Assembly: GCA_964501065.1 (NCBI GenBank)
Contig: CAZCRF010000051.1
Coordinates: 1 to 18,341, forward strand
Direction of reading: 5' to 3'
DNA from: Hallerella sp964501065
GTDB taxonomy: Bacteria > Fibrobacterota > Fibrobacteria > Fibrobacterales > Fibrobacteraceae
Length of the DNA: 18,341 nucleotides
Shown: piece by piece, positions 1 to 7,431 of the stretch
Numbering within the stretch: the first letter of the stretch is position 1
Layout: each line of letters begins with the position of its first letter
Notes under the pieces: generated by a model
Seen by the model: only the letters and a program-made list of their open reading frames with translations
Databases searched by the model: none
Told to the model about the DNA's origin: nothing
Program-made: the position numbers and the translations under genes

Positions 1-123
1 ATGGAAAAGCCCACTTTTTGCGCATGAATTTACAGAAAAGGACTTGCCTAATCCCCGTGAGCGCGGAGAAAAGCTCGGCTTTTTCGTGCTGTTCAGGACA
101 ATTCGACATTTTTGTTTTTTAAC

Positions 124-145
124 AACTCCAAAATTGTAGGGAGTT
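124..145. promoter_or_regulatory. Candidate upstream activator dyad for the sigma-54 promoter
   Basis: A perfect 6-bp inverted repeat, AACTCC (124-129) and GGAGTT (140-145), is separated by a 10-bp AT-rich spacer. Its centre lies about 70 bp upstream of the -24 element, within the range where enhancer-binding proteins of the NtrC class usually bind. The sequence does not match the enteric NtrC consensus, so the identity of any regulator is unknown. The rest of 1-200 shows no convincing gene; it holds only a weak hairpin near 68-84. Confidence 0.3.
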
Positions 146-200
146 CCCCGTTCGATTCGCACAGATTGGCCTTTTTGAAATAGAATGGGGCATTTTTTCA

Positions 201-218
201 TTGGCACGGCTTTTGCAA
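201..218 (+). promoter_or_regulatory. Sigma-54 (RpoN) promoter of the PII-amt operon
   Basis: TTGGCACG followed by four bases and TTGCA matches the sigma-54 consensus YTGGCACG-N4-TTGCW at every specified base. The -24 GG (203-204) and -12 GC (215-216) are ten bases apart, the invariant spacing. Transcription would start near 228, leaving a leader of about 43 bases before the PII start at 271. Sigma-54 control of PII and ammonium-transporter operons is well known in other bacteria and implies activation by an enhancer-binding protein under nitrogen limitation. Confidence 0.9.
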
Positions 219-270
219 TTCCACCCGCGAAAAGACCCGGTCGGGCTTTTCCGAACAATGGAGAACGCAA

Positions 271-612
271 ATGAAAGTCGTTACCGCATACATTCAACCC
301 GAAAAGCTCGGAGACGTGAAGGACGCCCTTTTCGAAGCCGAGATTTACAAGATGAGCGTCACCAACGTGCTGGGCTGCGGCCAGCAGAAGGGTTACACGT
401 CCACCTACCGCGGCACGGAAACGGAAGTACACCTTCTGAAAAAAGTCCGCCTGCAAATCGCCTTGAACGACGAGTTCGTACAACCCTGCATCGACGCCAT
501 CATCAAGGGCGCGCGCACGGGCAACATCGGCGACGGGAAAATCTTCGTCGAAAACCTGGAACAATGTATCCGCATCCGAACCGGCGAAACCGGCGAGGCT
601 GCCATCGGCTAA
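271..612 (+). CDS. glnK: PII-family nitrogen regulatory protein (GlnB/GlnK type)
   Basis: A 113-residue protein of normal PII length. PII trimers sense ATP/ADP and 2-oxoglutarate and control nitrogen metabolism, typically by plugging the Amt channel when ammonium is plentiful. Visible hallmarks are the GxGxQKG segment before the T-loop (G35 to G41, with Q39 a 2-oxoglutarate ligand in the family), K58, the B-loop TGxxGDGKIFV (from T83) and the C-terminal RIRTGE (R101, R103). The T-loop apex reads YRGTET, so position 51, the tyrosine uridylylated by GlnD in enterobacteria, is threonine. The start is set by GGAG (260-263) seven bases upstream. The amt gene follows 12 bp downstream, the usual GlnK-Amt pairing, so the symbol is assigned by context; glnB would also fit. 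Confidence 0.95.
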   Translation: MKVVTAYIQPEKLGDVKDALFEAEIYKMSVTNVLGCGQQKGYTSTYRGTETEVHLLKKVRLQIALNDEFVQPCIDAIIKGARTGNIGDGKIFVENLEQCIRIRTGETGEAAIG

Positions 613-624
613 GGAGGCCCGAAT

Positions 625-2016
625 ATGGAAGATACACTTCTGACAGTTGCAGACACTCTTTCCACCGCCGCCGCTGCGGTCGCGGAAAAAATCTCGGGGG
701 CTTGCGGGGACGGAGTGACCATGATGGGAGACTGCTCCCTCATCACGAACGCTCCGGACTACAGCCTGTTCGTGAGCGAGAACCTGTGGATTCTCATCAG
801 CGCGATGCTCGTGTTCATCATGGGACTCGGGTTCGCTTGCGTGGAGTCCGGGCTTTGCCGCGCCAAGAGCAGTGCCAACATCTGCTTCAAGAACATCGCC
901 GTCCCGGCCATCGGCGTCACCGTCTACGCCATCCTCGGATTCGGCCTCATGTACCCGGGGGATTTCAACGGGTTCCTCGGGTTCAAGGGCTTCGGAATCG
1001 GAAGCTGGGCAACAGACCCGTCGAATTTCACCAGCGCCTACAACGGACACTACACGCTGTTCTCGGACTGGCTGTTCCAAGCGATGTTCGCGGCGACTGC
1101 AGCGACAATCGTTTCGGGTGCCGTCGCGGAACGCATCAAGCTCAGCTCCTTCCTGCTGTTCACGGTGTTCTACGTCGCGTTCGTCTATCCGATTGTCGGA
1201 TCCTGGACGTGGGGCGGCGGCTGGCTCGGGAGCGAGGAAGGATTCCTGAACACGACCTTCGGGCACGTGTTCCACGACCTGGCCGGTTCGGAACTGGTGC
1301 ATTCCGTGGGCGGTTGGGCGGCTCTCGCGGGAGTCATCATCCTGGGTCCGCGCATCGGCAAGTACAAGAACGGCAAGGCGCAAGCGATCCCCGCCCACAA
1401 CATTCCGCTGGCGACCATCGGCGTGTTCATGCTCTGGTTCGGCTGGTGGGGATTCAACGGCGGCTCCGCCCTTTCCGGCAACCCCTTCGACACGTCCCTC
1501 ATCCTGGTGACGACGAACCTTGCCGCCGTGGCGGGCATCATCACGGCGACGGCGACTTCCTGGATTCTCTCGAAGAAGCCCGACGCCACGATGGCCTTGA
1601 ACGGATGCCTCGCGGGGCTTGTCGCCATCACGGCGGGTGCGGACACGGTGACTCCCCTCAGCGCGTGGATCATCGGGGCGATTGGCGGCGTGCTGGTCGT
1701 GCTTGCGGTCTTCTTCTTTGACCGCTTGCATCTAGACGATCCCGTCGGAGCGCTTTCCGTCCATCTGGTGAACGGCATCTGGGGAACGATTGCGGTCGGC
1801 CTCTTCGACTACACGGGACGCTTCGGAGTCCTCACGCAAATCATCGGAGTCGTCGCCTATGCGATTCCCTGCTTCCTCGCCGCCTGCGTCATCTTCATCG
1901 CCATCAAGCATACCGTCGGCCTGAGGGTGAGCGAAAAGGAAGAACTCCGCGGACTCGATTTGAGCGAACACGGCCAAGAATCCTACGGCGGCTTCCAAAT
2001 CTTCAGCAACACCTGA
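625..2016 (+). CDS. amtB: Ammonium transporter, Amt family
   Basis: A 463-residue polytopic inner-membrane protein that forms a trimeric ammonium/ammonia channel. The pore twin histidines are H226 in DLAGSELVHSVGG and H380 in ALSVHLVNGIWG; the family signature FAATAATIVSGAVAER spans 155-170. About eleven hydrophobic helices run from residue 52 to 430. TM1 carries the ACVESGLCRAKSS motif of the Amt1-like branch rather than that of E. coli AmtB. A roughly 50-residue N-terminal stretch with two cysteines (C27, C37) precedes TM1. The cytosolic tail after 432 contains the conserved LRVSEKEELRGLD region that contacts PII in the family. A strong AAGGAGG (611-617) overlaps the PII stop codon, so the two genes are co-transcribed from the sigma-54 promoter. 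Confidence 0.97.
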   Translation: MEDTLLTVADTLSTAAAAVAEKISGACGDGVTMMGDCSLITNAPDYSLFVSENLWILISAMLVFIMGLGFACVESGLCRAKSSANICFKNIAVPAIGVTVYAILGFGLMYPGDFNGFLGFKGFGIGSWATDPSNFTSAYNGHYTLFSDWLFQAMFAATAATIVSGAVAERIKLSSFLLFTVFYVAFVYPIVGSWTWGGGWLGSEEGFLNTTFGHVFHDLAGSELVHSVGGWAALAGVIILGPRIGKYKNGKAQAIPAHNIPLATIGVFMLWFGWWGFNGGSALSGNPFDTSLILVTTNLAAVAGIITATATSWILSKKPDATMALNGCLAGLVAITAGADTVTPLSAWIIGAIGGVLVVLAVFFFDRLHLDDPVGALSVHLVNGIWGTIAVGLFDYTGRFGVLTQIIGVVAYAIPCFLAACVIFIAIKHTVGLRVSEKEELRGLDLSEHGQESYGGFQIFSNT

Positions 2017-2035
2017 AAAGCATTGCCATAGAAAA

Positions 2036-2062
2036 GACGCCCGCGCAAGCGGACGCCTTTTT
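2036..2062 (+). terminator. Rho-independent terminator after amtB
   Basis: A GC-rich hairpin has arms at 2038-2044 and 2049-2055 with one C-A mismatch and a GCAA tetraloop, followed by five T (2058-2062). It begins about 20 bases after the amtB stop and separates amtB from the convergent flavodoxin gene. Confidence 0.75.
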
Positions 2063-2079
2063 GCGTTGGCGGAATCGCT

Positions 2080-2547
2080 TCAAATCGCCTTGAAAAATTC
2101 GACGTCCCTTTCACTGACGCCGTGATTCAAAAGCCTCCCCGCGTGGATTTGCAGCCCGGGATATTGCTTTTGCAGGTTGCGTGTGCACTTTTCGATGCCG
2201 CTCCCGCCGGACGTGGCGAACGGGACAATCGCCTTCCCCGAAAAGTCCGCACTCTCCAAAAAGGTGTTGACGATGCGCGGTACAGTGTACCACCAAATGG
2301 GGAATCCGAGATAGACGACGCCGTATGCGGAAACGTCCTTCTTTTCGGAAATGCCCGGCCTCGAATCCGGATCGTTCATCTCCACCGAGGAGCGGCTCCC
2401 TTTGTCCGTCCAGTTCAAATCGGCGGAAGAGTAAGGCCGTTCCGGGGTGATTTCGAAAAGATCCGCGCCGAGTTTCCCTGAAAGTTCCCGGGCGACGGCG
2501 GCGGTCGTCCCGCTCGCTGAAAAATAGGCGACCAACTTCTTTGTCAT
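2080..2547 (-). CDS. Flavodoxin family protein
   Basis: A 155-residue cytoplasmic flavodoxin-fold protein. The FMN-phosphate loop is at the N-terminus, after the first beta strand (SASGTTAAVA from S10). The second flavin-contacting loop is YLGFPIWWY, and a third glycine-rich loop, ATSGGSGI, occupies the expected place. Length and the PIWWYTVPRIVNTFL segment resemble the short flavodoxin_4-type proteins, which act as electron carriers or NAD(P)H-linked reductases; the partner cannot be read from the sequence. AGAGG lies a few bases upstream of the ATG at 2547. It is divergent from alanine racemase with an 88-bp gap and stands alone on its strand. Confidence 0.9.
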   Translation of the reverse strand: MTKKLVAYFSASGTTAAVARELSGKLGADLFEITPERPYSSADLNWTDKGSRSSVEMNDPDSRPGISEKKDVSAYGVVYLGFPIWWYTVPRIVNTFLESADFSGKAIVPFATSGGSGIEKCTRNLQKQYPGLQIHAGRLLNHGVSERDVEFFKAI

Positions 2548-2613
2548 GACGAACCTCTTGTTGAAAGTTTCCGTTTATAATTTAACGACTGGAGCTAACT
2601 CTAGGGCAAGGGC

Positions 2614-2629
2614 ATAAATCTATATTTAT
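2614..2629. promoter_or_regulatory. AT-rich dyad in the flavodoxin/alr divergent region
   Basis: ATAAAT and ATTTAT arms surround a 4-base spacer just 6 bases before the alr start codon. A TATAAT hexamer also occurs at 2576-2581 on the plus strand, but no well-spaced -35 accompanies it. The dyad could be an operator or simply an AT-rich promoter; alr has no clear Shine-Dalgarno here. Confidence 0.25.
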
Positions 2630-2635
2630 CGCATC

Positions 2636-3874
2636 ATGAACCCGTCAAAATTTCCCCCCGACCTGCAAAACATCACACGCCCGAATTGGATTGAAATCAA
2701 CTTGGACGCCCTTTCCTCAAACATCCAATTCGTCCGCAAATCCATCCCCAAGAAGACGAAGATTCTCCTCCCCGTGAAAGCCGACAGCTACGGACACGGC
2801 TCGCTCGCCTGCTCTTACGCGGCCAAATTCAGCGGCGCGGACTTTTTGGGAGTCGCCCACCTCTCCGAGGGAATCCTCCTCCGCCAATACGGCATGGATT
2901 TGCCGATTCTCGTCCTCGGCCCCTGCATCCCGGCGGATTTCCCCTACCTTTCCGCGTTCCGCCTGACATCCGCCCTTTCCGACGTGAAGACCGCGCTAGC
3001 CTTCGACAAGTATCTAGAGGAATCGGGGCACGCGGCCAAGGCGCACCTGGCCATCAACACGGGCATGCACCGCTACGGAATCCGCTTCGACGACTTCGAA
3101 TCCATCCGCCAAATCCTCACCCTGAAGCATCTAGACGTCGAAGGGATGTTCACCCACCTCGCGACGGCGGACATGCTCGACAAGGCTTCGAACGCAGCGA
3201 CGCAACGTCAGATCGACAGATTCTCGAATTTGGTCGAGATGCTTTCCAATGAAGGGATTCGCCCCGAGATTTGCCACTGTTCGAGTTCCGCCGGGACTCT
3301 CCGCCATCCGGAAAGCCATTTCGACATGGTCCGTCCGGGACTTGTCCTCTACGGTTACAATCCCATGGGGGCGACTCCGCCGGAAGGCTTCGAATACCCG
3401 GAACTGAAGCCCGTGATGACGATTAAATCGACCATTCGGGCGATTCACGAAGTCCCCACAGGGGAAGCCGTCTCTTACGGCCAATACTGGGTCGCCCAGC
3501 AGCCGACGAAAGTGGCGACAATCGCCATCGGTTACGGCGACGGTTATCTCCGCGGAGAATACAACAATGGCCACGTGCTCATCCGGGACGAGCTTTGCCC
3601 GATTCTCGGACGCGTCTGCATGGATGCAATCATGGTCGACGTCAGCCGCATCCCGGACGCCCAAATCGGTGAAACGGTCGACGTCGTGAACGGAACGGCG
3701 GACGCGCGCATCTCCATGGAGTCCGTCGCCGAAGCGCACCACACGATTCCCTACGAAATCTCGAGCCGAGTCGCCAGGCGTCTCTACCGCAAATACATCT
3801 GGAAGAACCGCCTCATCCGCTGGGACGATTTGAAAGAGGAGTTCGGCATTCCGCCGTTTTGCGAATACCCGTGA
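2636..3874 (+). CDS. alr: Alanine racemase
   Basis: A 412-residue PLP enzyme that interconverts L- and D-alanine and supplies D-Ala for peptidoglycan. The PLP lysine is K48 in VKADSYGHG; the second catalytic base is Y281 in EAVSYGQYW. R147 in MHRYGI matches the conserved substrate-site arginine, and the C-terminal beta domain carries GRVCMDAIMVDVS (325-337). The protein is somewhat longer than the usual 360-390 residues because of an N-terminal lead-in before RPNWIEINL and a C-terminal tail after 385. The start is the only reasonable ATG, although its ribosome-binding site is weak. The gene is monocistronic, with a terminator immediately downstream. Confidence 0.96.
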   Translation: MNPSKFPPDLQNITRPNWIEINLDALSSNIQFVRKSIPKKTKILLPVKADSYGHGSLACSYAAKFSGADFLGVAHLSEGILLRQYGMDLPILVLGPCIPADFPYLSAFRLTSALSDVKTALAFDKYLEESGHAAKAHLAINTGMHRYGIRFDDFESIRQILTLKHLDVEGMFTHLATADMLDKASNAATQRQIDRFSNLVEMLSNEGIRPEICHCSSSAGTLRHPESHFDMVRPGLVLYGYNPMGATPPEGFEYPELKPVMTIKSTIRAIHEVPTGEAVSYGQYWVAQQPTKVATIAIGYGDGYLRGEYNNGHVLIRDELCPILGRVCMDAIMVDVSRIPDAQIGETVDVVNGTADARISMESVAEAHHTIPYEISSRVARRLYRKYIWKNRLIRWDDLKEEFGIPPFCEYP

Positions 3875-3901
3875 CGATTCCGCACCGTCAACACAAGAAG
3901 C

Positions 3902-3926
3902 GCCCTGATGCTATCGGGGGCTTTTT
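3902..3926 (+). terminator. Rho-independent terminator after alr
   Basis: GCCCTGAT pairs with ATCGGGGGC (one bulged G, one G-T pair) around a 3-base loop and is followed by five T (3922-3926). It lies 27 bases after the alr stop and abuts the natural TAA (3925-3927) of the opposing restriction-enzyme remnant. Confidence 0.8.
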
Positions 3927-4578
3927 ATTTGTGCATTTCTAAAAATTTATAACCGTTGTAGTGAATCAAATGTTCCGGAGAGTCGGCTATCCATACTTCG
4001 GTTTCCCAAGCGATTCGATCACTCATTTTCGAAAAGCTTTTTTATCGAGAAACGCTGTGAAAAAAAACGGTTTCCGCCGAGCAACCACTATCACGCAAGG
4101 CTGCTTTTAATTTATGAATCCGCAGTTCATTCATCGGACCGGAACTGTGCTCGGCTTCTATTGGATACAAAATGTTTTTGGAGTCGCTGTAGGCGATTAC
4201 ATCGGGAAGTTCTTCATGCCCCAGCTAAAAAAAGTGGAGTTCCTGCAATTTTTCCCTGTCAACAAAGAGAAATTTCTTTGAAGTATCACCAATATAAAGA
4301 ACTTGAGCTTCAAATCCATAGAGGGGCAAAAACTGTTCAATTATCGCCTTTGGCAAATCATTGTGTTCTCCGGCGGAAAGGGAGAGCGCAAGGCCGCTCG
4401 GCAGCCGAACGGGAACTTTTTCAAGACTCTTTTTGCCATTGAGTTCATCCTCCAAGGCCTTGTTTTCCAAAAGGAATTGAGAAACTACGCCTGACCACGA
4501 TTTCTCCCCATAGTGATGGACTGTTGAAAGCCCTTGCCCGCAAGGCATCGCGCCCCCGGTGTGCATCCAATGCGCATT
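3925..4578 (-). pseudogene. Decayed BsuBI/PstI-family type II restriction endonuclease
   Basis: Reading the minus strand from about 4578, the peptide passes through a linker (HHYGEKSW), then VPVRLPSG, SAGEHNDLPKAIIEQF and LYIGDTSKKFLF, which match the start of the BsuBI/PstI nuclease domain. An in-frame TAG at 4225-4227 interrupts it, but the same frame continues with LGHEELPDVIAY and PIEAEHSSGP, where the family has its catalytic E/D region, and ends with WETEVWIADSPEHLIHYNG and a natural TAA at 3925-3927. Between these, FFTAFLDKK lies in another frame: the eight-A run 4060-4067 (plus strand) appears one base too long and the four-T run 4026-4029 one base too short. The N-terminal winged-helix part is largely missing. 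The surrounding DNA is AT-richer than the neighbours, which suggests horizontal acquisition. Family assignment rests on remembered motifs. Confidence 0.8.
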
Positions 4579-4645
4579 GAGCCTCGGAGGCGTTCCCGGA
4601 ATCCCCGAAAACTTCCGCAATGATGTCCGTTCGTTCCGTTTTCGC

Positions 4646-4813
4646 CTATGTCTCGACTGCTTGGGGAAGCATTTCATAACCAATCGTATCAAAACCCGCA
4701 GTTTCAAAACCGAGAGAAAGTCCCCCACAGCCGGCAAACAAATCCAAAACCACGGGAATCCCCGTTGTCTGAACGGAAAGAGCTTTGTCAATGGTTTGAG
4801 AATAAGATGTCAT
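4646..4813 (-). pseudogene. N-terminal fragment of a C5-cytosine DNA methyltransferase
   Basis: From an ATG at 4813 the minus strand encodes about 55 residues containing VVLDLFAGCGGLSLGFE, the SAM-binding motif I of C5-cytosine methyltransferases, then FDTIGYEMLPQAVET before TAG at 4646-4648. The PCQ catalytic motif IV, the ENV motif VI and motifs VIII-X are absent in all frames here, so the gene lost most of its length. It lies directly upstream of, and on the same strand as, the endonuclease remnant, which suggests a former methyltransferase-endonuclease pair collapsed by internal deletion. Sequence between 4579 and 4645 fits neither gene clearly. The open frame extends back to 4915, but the 4813 start fits the methyltransferase family better. 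Confidence 0.8.
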
Positions 4814-4849
4814 ATTTGGAAATATAAAATATGTACAACAGCCCCGTTC

Positions 4850-4867
4850 CGTTGTCCCTTGACAACG
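4850..4867. promoter_or_regulatory. Inverted repeat upstream of the pectate lyase gene
   Basis: CGTTGTC and GACAACG, perfect 7-bp arms around CCTT, lie 66 bases upstream of the pectate lyase start. There is no following T-run, so it is more likely an operator or leader hairpin than a terminator. TTGACA (4859-4864) overlaps it, but no -10 is found at the right distance; a TATAAA at 4823-4828 is the best -10-like string nearby. Confidence 0.3.
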
Positions 4868-4932
4868 CGAAAGTTCCCGAAGGGTGGAAATTTCTCCGAA
4901 ATGAATTAACTTCAATTCAAAGGAGATTTTTT

Positions 4933-7167
4933 ATGAAAGGATTCGGTTGGATTGGAATTTTCGCGATGTCGTCATTGGCGGCGGTATCGCCAACGGAAAC
5001 GGTCACGCTCCCCCAAGACGCGGCTTACGGCGGCGGCGACACGGTCGGATCCCAGTTGATTGCGGCGACTTACAACGCGGGGAACGGCCCCGGCATTTGG
5101 ATTGTCGCGGACGGCGGTTACCGTCTTTACGTGAACGGGGAGCTTTTGAAGGAAGACAACCAGGCGGGGCGCGTGGGCTTTGTCCCATACACATTCTTGC
5201 CGGGAGAAAATGCCGTCAGCGTCGTCGGCGTAAACGGTTCCGGAGCGCCCGGGGTGATGGTGCAAATCGATGAACTCGGCGGGACTTATTCCAGCGGAAG
5301 CGCCTGGGTTTCCAAGCCGTCCGTTTCCAATGCCGATTGGAAGAAGAAAGGGAGAGACCTTTCCCAATGGGGCGGCGCGACCACCCTCGACGTTGCAAAT
5401 ACGGCGATGCCTAGCGGCGGAGCGTTGAGCGGATTCCCGTCCGGTTCTTCGGCAAAGTGGATTTGGACGGGCAGCGAAGAGGACGAAGTCGCCGTCTTGC
5501 TCTACACCTTTTACGTGAAGGCGGAAGGATTCGGCGCAGGGACGACGGGCGGAGAATCCGGGGACATCGTGGTCGCGACGGACTCGGCGAGCGTGCGCAA
5601 GGCCTTGCAGGCGAGCGGGGCGAAAACGATTCTCGTGCCCGAGGGGACTTACGACTTCCGGATTTTCAAGAACGCCGCGACGGACGCAAAGGCTCGCGGA
5701 TGGACGTGGTGCAAAGGCTCTTGCGGCGCAAACGACAAAAATTCGGGGAACACCTTTTACCGCATCTCCTTCACGGAGAACTCGTGCAGCGGACTTTCGG
5801 AAGACGTGACTGCGGTGTCGGAATCCGAAGGGCTGCAATCCTGGAACAACTGGATCACCACATCGGCGGACAAGAGCCTCATCGGGATGGGGCGCGGCGC
5901 GAACCTGCGCGGGGCGGCCATCAACGCGCGCTCTTACGAAAACGGCCACAACAACATTTACCGCAACCTGGCCATTTACGACGTGAACCCGCACTTGGTG
6001 GAAGCCGGGGACGGTTTGGCTGTCGACGGCGCGGACGACGACCATGTGAAGAATTTTTGGGCGGACCACATTTCCTACAAGTGGATCAGCGACGGGATGG
6101 ACTTGGGGGCAATCGACGGGGCGACCGTCAGCTACCTCGATTACGACGGGGCGAACGAATTCAACTGCTGGGGATACGACCCCTACATGGCTCTCGTACA
6201 AGACGCGCAATTGACCTATGCGAACGTCTACTGGCACAACACCTACGGACGCGTCCCGAAAGTCGGCGGAAACTCCCGCGTGCACATGTTCAACAACTAC
6301 ACGTCTTACAACTATTGGACGGGAGCAGCGGTGAGCGGCGACAATTCGAGCAGCTATTCGCAGATTCTCTACGAGAACAGTTATCTGGACTCGATGAACT
6401 ACCACATCGTCGACGTCGACAATTCCAAATACGGCTACATGAACTTCACGGGGAACCAGGTGAAGAACAGCAAGGGGTGCTACTACATCAACGGGAGCTG
6501 CTCCTCGACACCTCCGACGAATACGGTTTTCACGCCGACCTACTCTTACGAAAAGATGACAGTCTCGAACATCCCGAACGAGCTCCCCACATTGGCGGGA
6601 GTCGGCGGCAAATGGGGCAAAATGCCCTCTTACGACCAGGCGTTCGGCATTTCCCCGGTCGCTTCGACGGTGACCGTTTCCGCCGAGCCGTCGCAGAACG
6701 CGGTGACCCTTTCCGCGAACGTCAACAGCACGAGCGGCGCGAAGATTTCCAAGGTGGACTTCTACATCGGCACGAAACTGGTGGGGACTGCGACGTCTAG
6801 CCCGTATTCCGTCGAAATCGCGGACGTTTCCCCTGGCAGCTACAGCGCAATCGCCGTCGCGACGGACGCAAACGGTCTCGAAGGGATTTCGCCCTATGCG
6901 GCATTCGACGTCTCCGGCGAAAAGGTGCTGACGGTGGCGACGCTCACCAAGAACGGTGCGGGACACTCGAACCAGACGATTCTCCTCGGCGATTCCATCG
7001 TCCCGTTCAGCTACGTCTGGGCGAACGCATCCACCGTCGAAGTTTCGGGGCTTCCGAGCGGGGTGGACTACGTGATTGACGCGTCGGACTTGCGCGTCTC
7101 CATTTCGGGGACTCCTGCGGAAGTCGGCATTTTCACCTACACGATAACGACCCTCGGAGCGGATTAG
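4933..7167 (+). CDS. Secreted multidomain pectate lyase (PL1-like), truncated by an in-frame TAG
   Basis: A 744-residue product starting at the ATG at 4933, which has AAAGGAG upstream and opens a signal peptide (hydrophobic to about residue 18, LAAVS). Residues 25-200 form a jelly-roll-like module with GGYRLYVNGELL and FLPGENAVSVVGVNG. The parallel beta-helix lyase domain spans about 210-560: NNIYRNLAIYD, FWADHISYKWISDGMDL and HNTYGRVPKVGGNSRVHMFNN. R440 in RVPK is the expected catalytic arginine, and nearby aspartates (D360, D388, D390) are likely calcium ligands. A Big-type Ig-like domain (578-661) and a putative-Ig domain ending GTPAEVGIFTYTITTLG follow. It would cleave homogalacturonan by beta-elimination outside the cell. 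TAG at 7165-7167 cuts the last Ig domain before its final strand; the coding frame resumes at once. Family assignment is by motif. Confidence 0.88.
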   Translation: MKGFGWIGIFAMSSLAAVSPTETVTLPQDAAYGGGDTVGSQLIAATYNAGNGPGIWIVADGGYRLYVNGELLKEDNQAGRVGFVPYTFLPGENAVSVVGVNGSGAPGVMVQIDELGGTYSSGSAWVSKPSVSNADWKKKGRDLSQWGGATTLDVANTAMPSGGALSGFPSGSSAKWIWTGSEEDEVAVLLYTFYVKAEGFGAGTTGGESGDIVVATDSASVRKALQASGAKTILVPEGTYDFRIFKNAATDAKARGWTWCKGSCGANDKNSGNTFYRISFTENSCSGLSEDVTAVSESEGLQSWNNWITTSADKSLIGMGRGANLRGAAINARSYENGHNNIYRNLAIYDVNPHLVEAGDGLAVDGADDDHVKNFWADHISYKWISDGMDLGAIDGATVSYLDYDGANEFNCWGYDPYMALVQDAQLTYANVYWHNTYGRVPKVGGNSRVHMFNNYTSYNYWTGAAVSGDNSSSYSQILYENSYLDSMNYHIVDVDNSKYGYMNFTGNQVKNSKGCYYINGSCSSTPPTNTVFTPTYSYEKMTVSNIPNELPTLAGVGGKWGKMPSYDQAFGISPVASTVTVSAEPSQNAVTLSANVNSTSGAKISKVDFYIGTKLVGTATSSPYSVEIADVSPGSYSAIAVATDANGLEGISPYAAFDVSGEKVLTVATLTKNGAGHSNQTILLGDSIVPFSYVWANASTVEVSGLPSGVDYVIDASDLRVSISGTPAEVGIFTYTITTLGAD

Positions 7168-7413
7168 AACGCGACAGTCGTGCGGACAATCACCGTGGCG
7201 CGGGATTCTGCGGCTCTCGATTCCATGACCCTTTCGCTTCAAAGCCCCTTGCGGCAATCGGCGGAAAAGGCTTCTTCATTTGCGGTCTTCGACATGCAGG
7301 GAAGGCTCCTCTTCAAGGGGAACGCCCTCGGGGAAAGGAAGTTCGGGATGCGTACAGTCGTCGTCGAGTACGGGCGGCGCGGGAACGTCCTGAGAAAATA
7401 CATGAAGCGGTGA
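7168..7413 (+). pseudogene. Detached C-terminal part of the pectate lyase (final Ig strand and secretion-type tail)
   Basis: Continuing in the same frame past the TAG, 81 codons run to TGA at 7411-7413. NATVVRTITV completes the interrupted Ig-like domain. After a linker comes FAVFDMQGRLLFKG and then GRRGNVLRKYMKR, the pattern of the C-terminal domain on secreted Fibrobacter enzymes, similar in layout to type IX sorting domains. Codon usage and GC look like the upstream gene and there are no further stops or frameshifts, so the break is recent, is read through, or is a sequence error. An internal ATG at 7228 has no good ribosome-binding site, so separate expression is unlikely. Confidence 0.75.
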
Positions 7414-7431
7414 TTCCGGATTTCATCCAAA

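Noticed and set aside
68..84. Hairpin GAAAAGC/GCTTTTT as a terminator of an upstream gene.
   Set aside because: The stem is short and AT-rich and is followed by only a short T stretch that is part of the stem itself; no upstream gene can be seen.
201..1721. 506-codon plus-strand frame overlapping the PII and amt genes.
   Set aside because: It is an out-of-frame reading of two well-supported genes, Arg/His-rich, and starts inside the sigma-54 promoter.
4859..4864. TTGACA as the -35 element of the pectate lyase promoter.
   Set aside because: The position 17 bases downstream reads GGGTGG, which cannot serve as a -10; the hexamer is part of an inverted repeat instead.
4225..7167. Possible genome-wide recoding of TAG as a sense codon, since no intact gene here ends in TAG and the internal stops at 4225, 4646 and 7165 are all TAG.
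   Set aside because: Intact genes use TAA (four) and TGA (eight), but none contains an internal TAG across several thousand codons, which recoding would predict. Two of the three TAGs are in a pseudogene region that also has frameshifts and deletions. Rare use of TAG is common.
4972..7257. Very long minus-strand open frame opposite the pectate lyase gene, and similar long frames opposite the barrel gene (7835-9679) and the bioB-clpC genes (11118-13577, plus strand).
   Set aside because: They are antisense shadows created by GC-biased third positions; their translations are low-complexity and rich in Arg, Val and His, with no domain, while the opposite strand carries clear conserved proteins.
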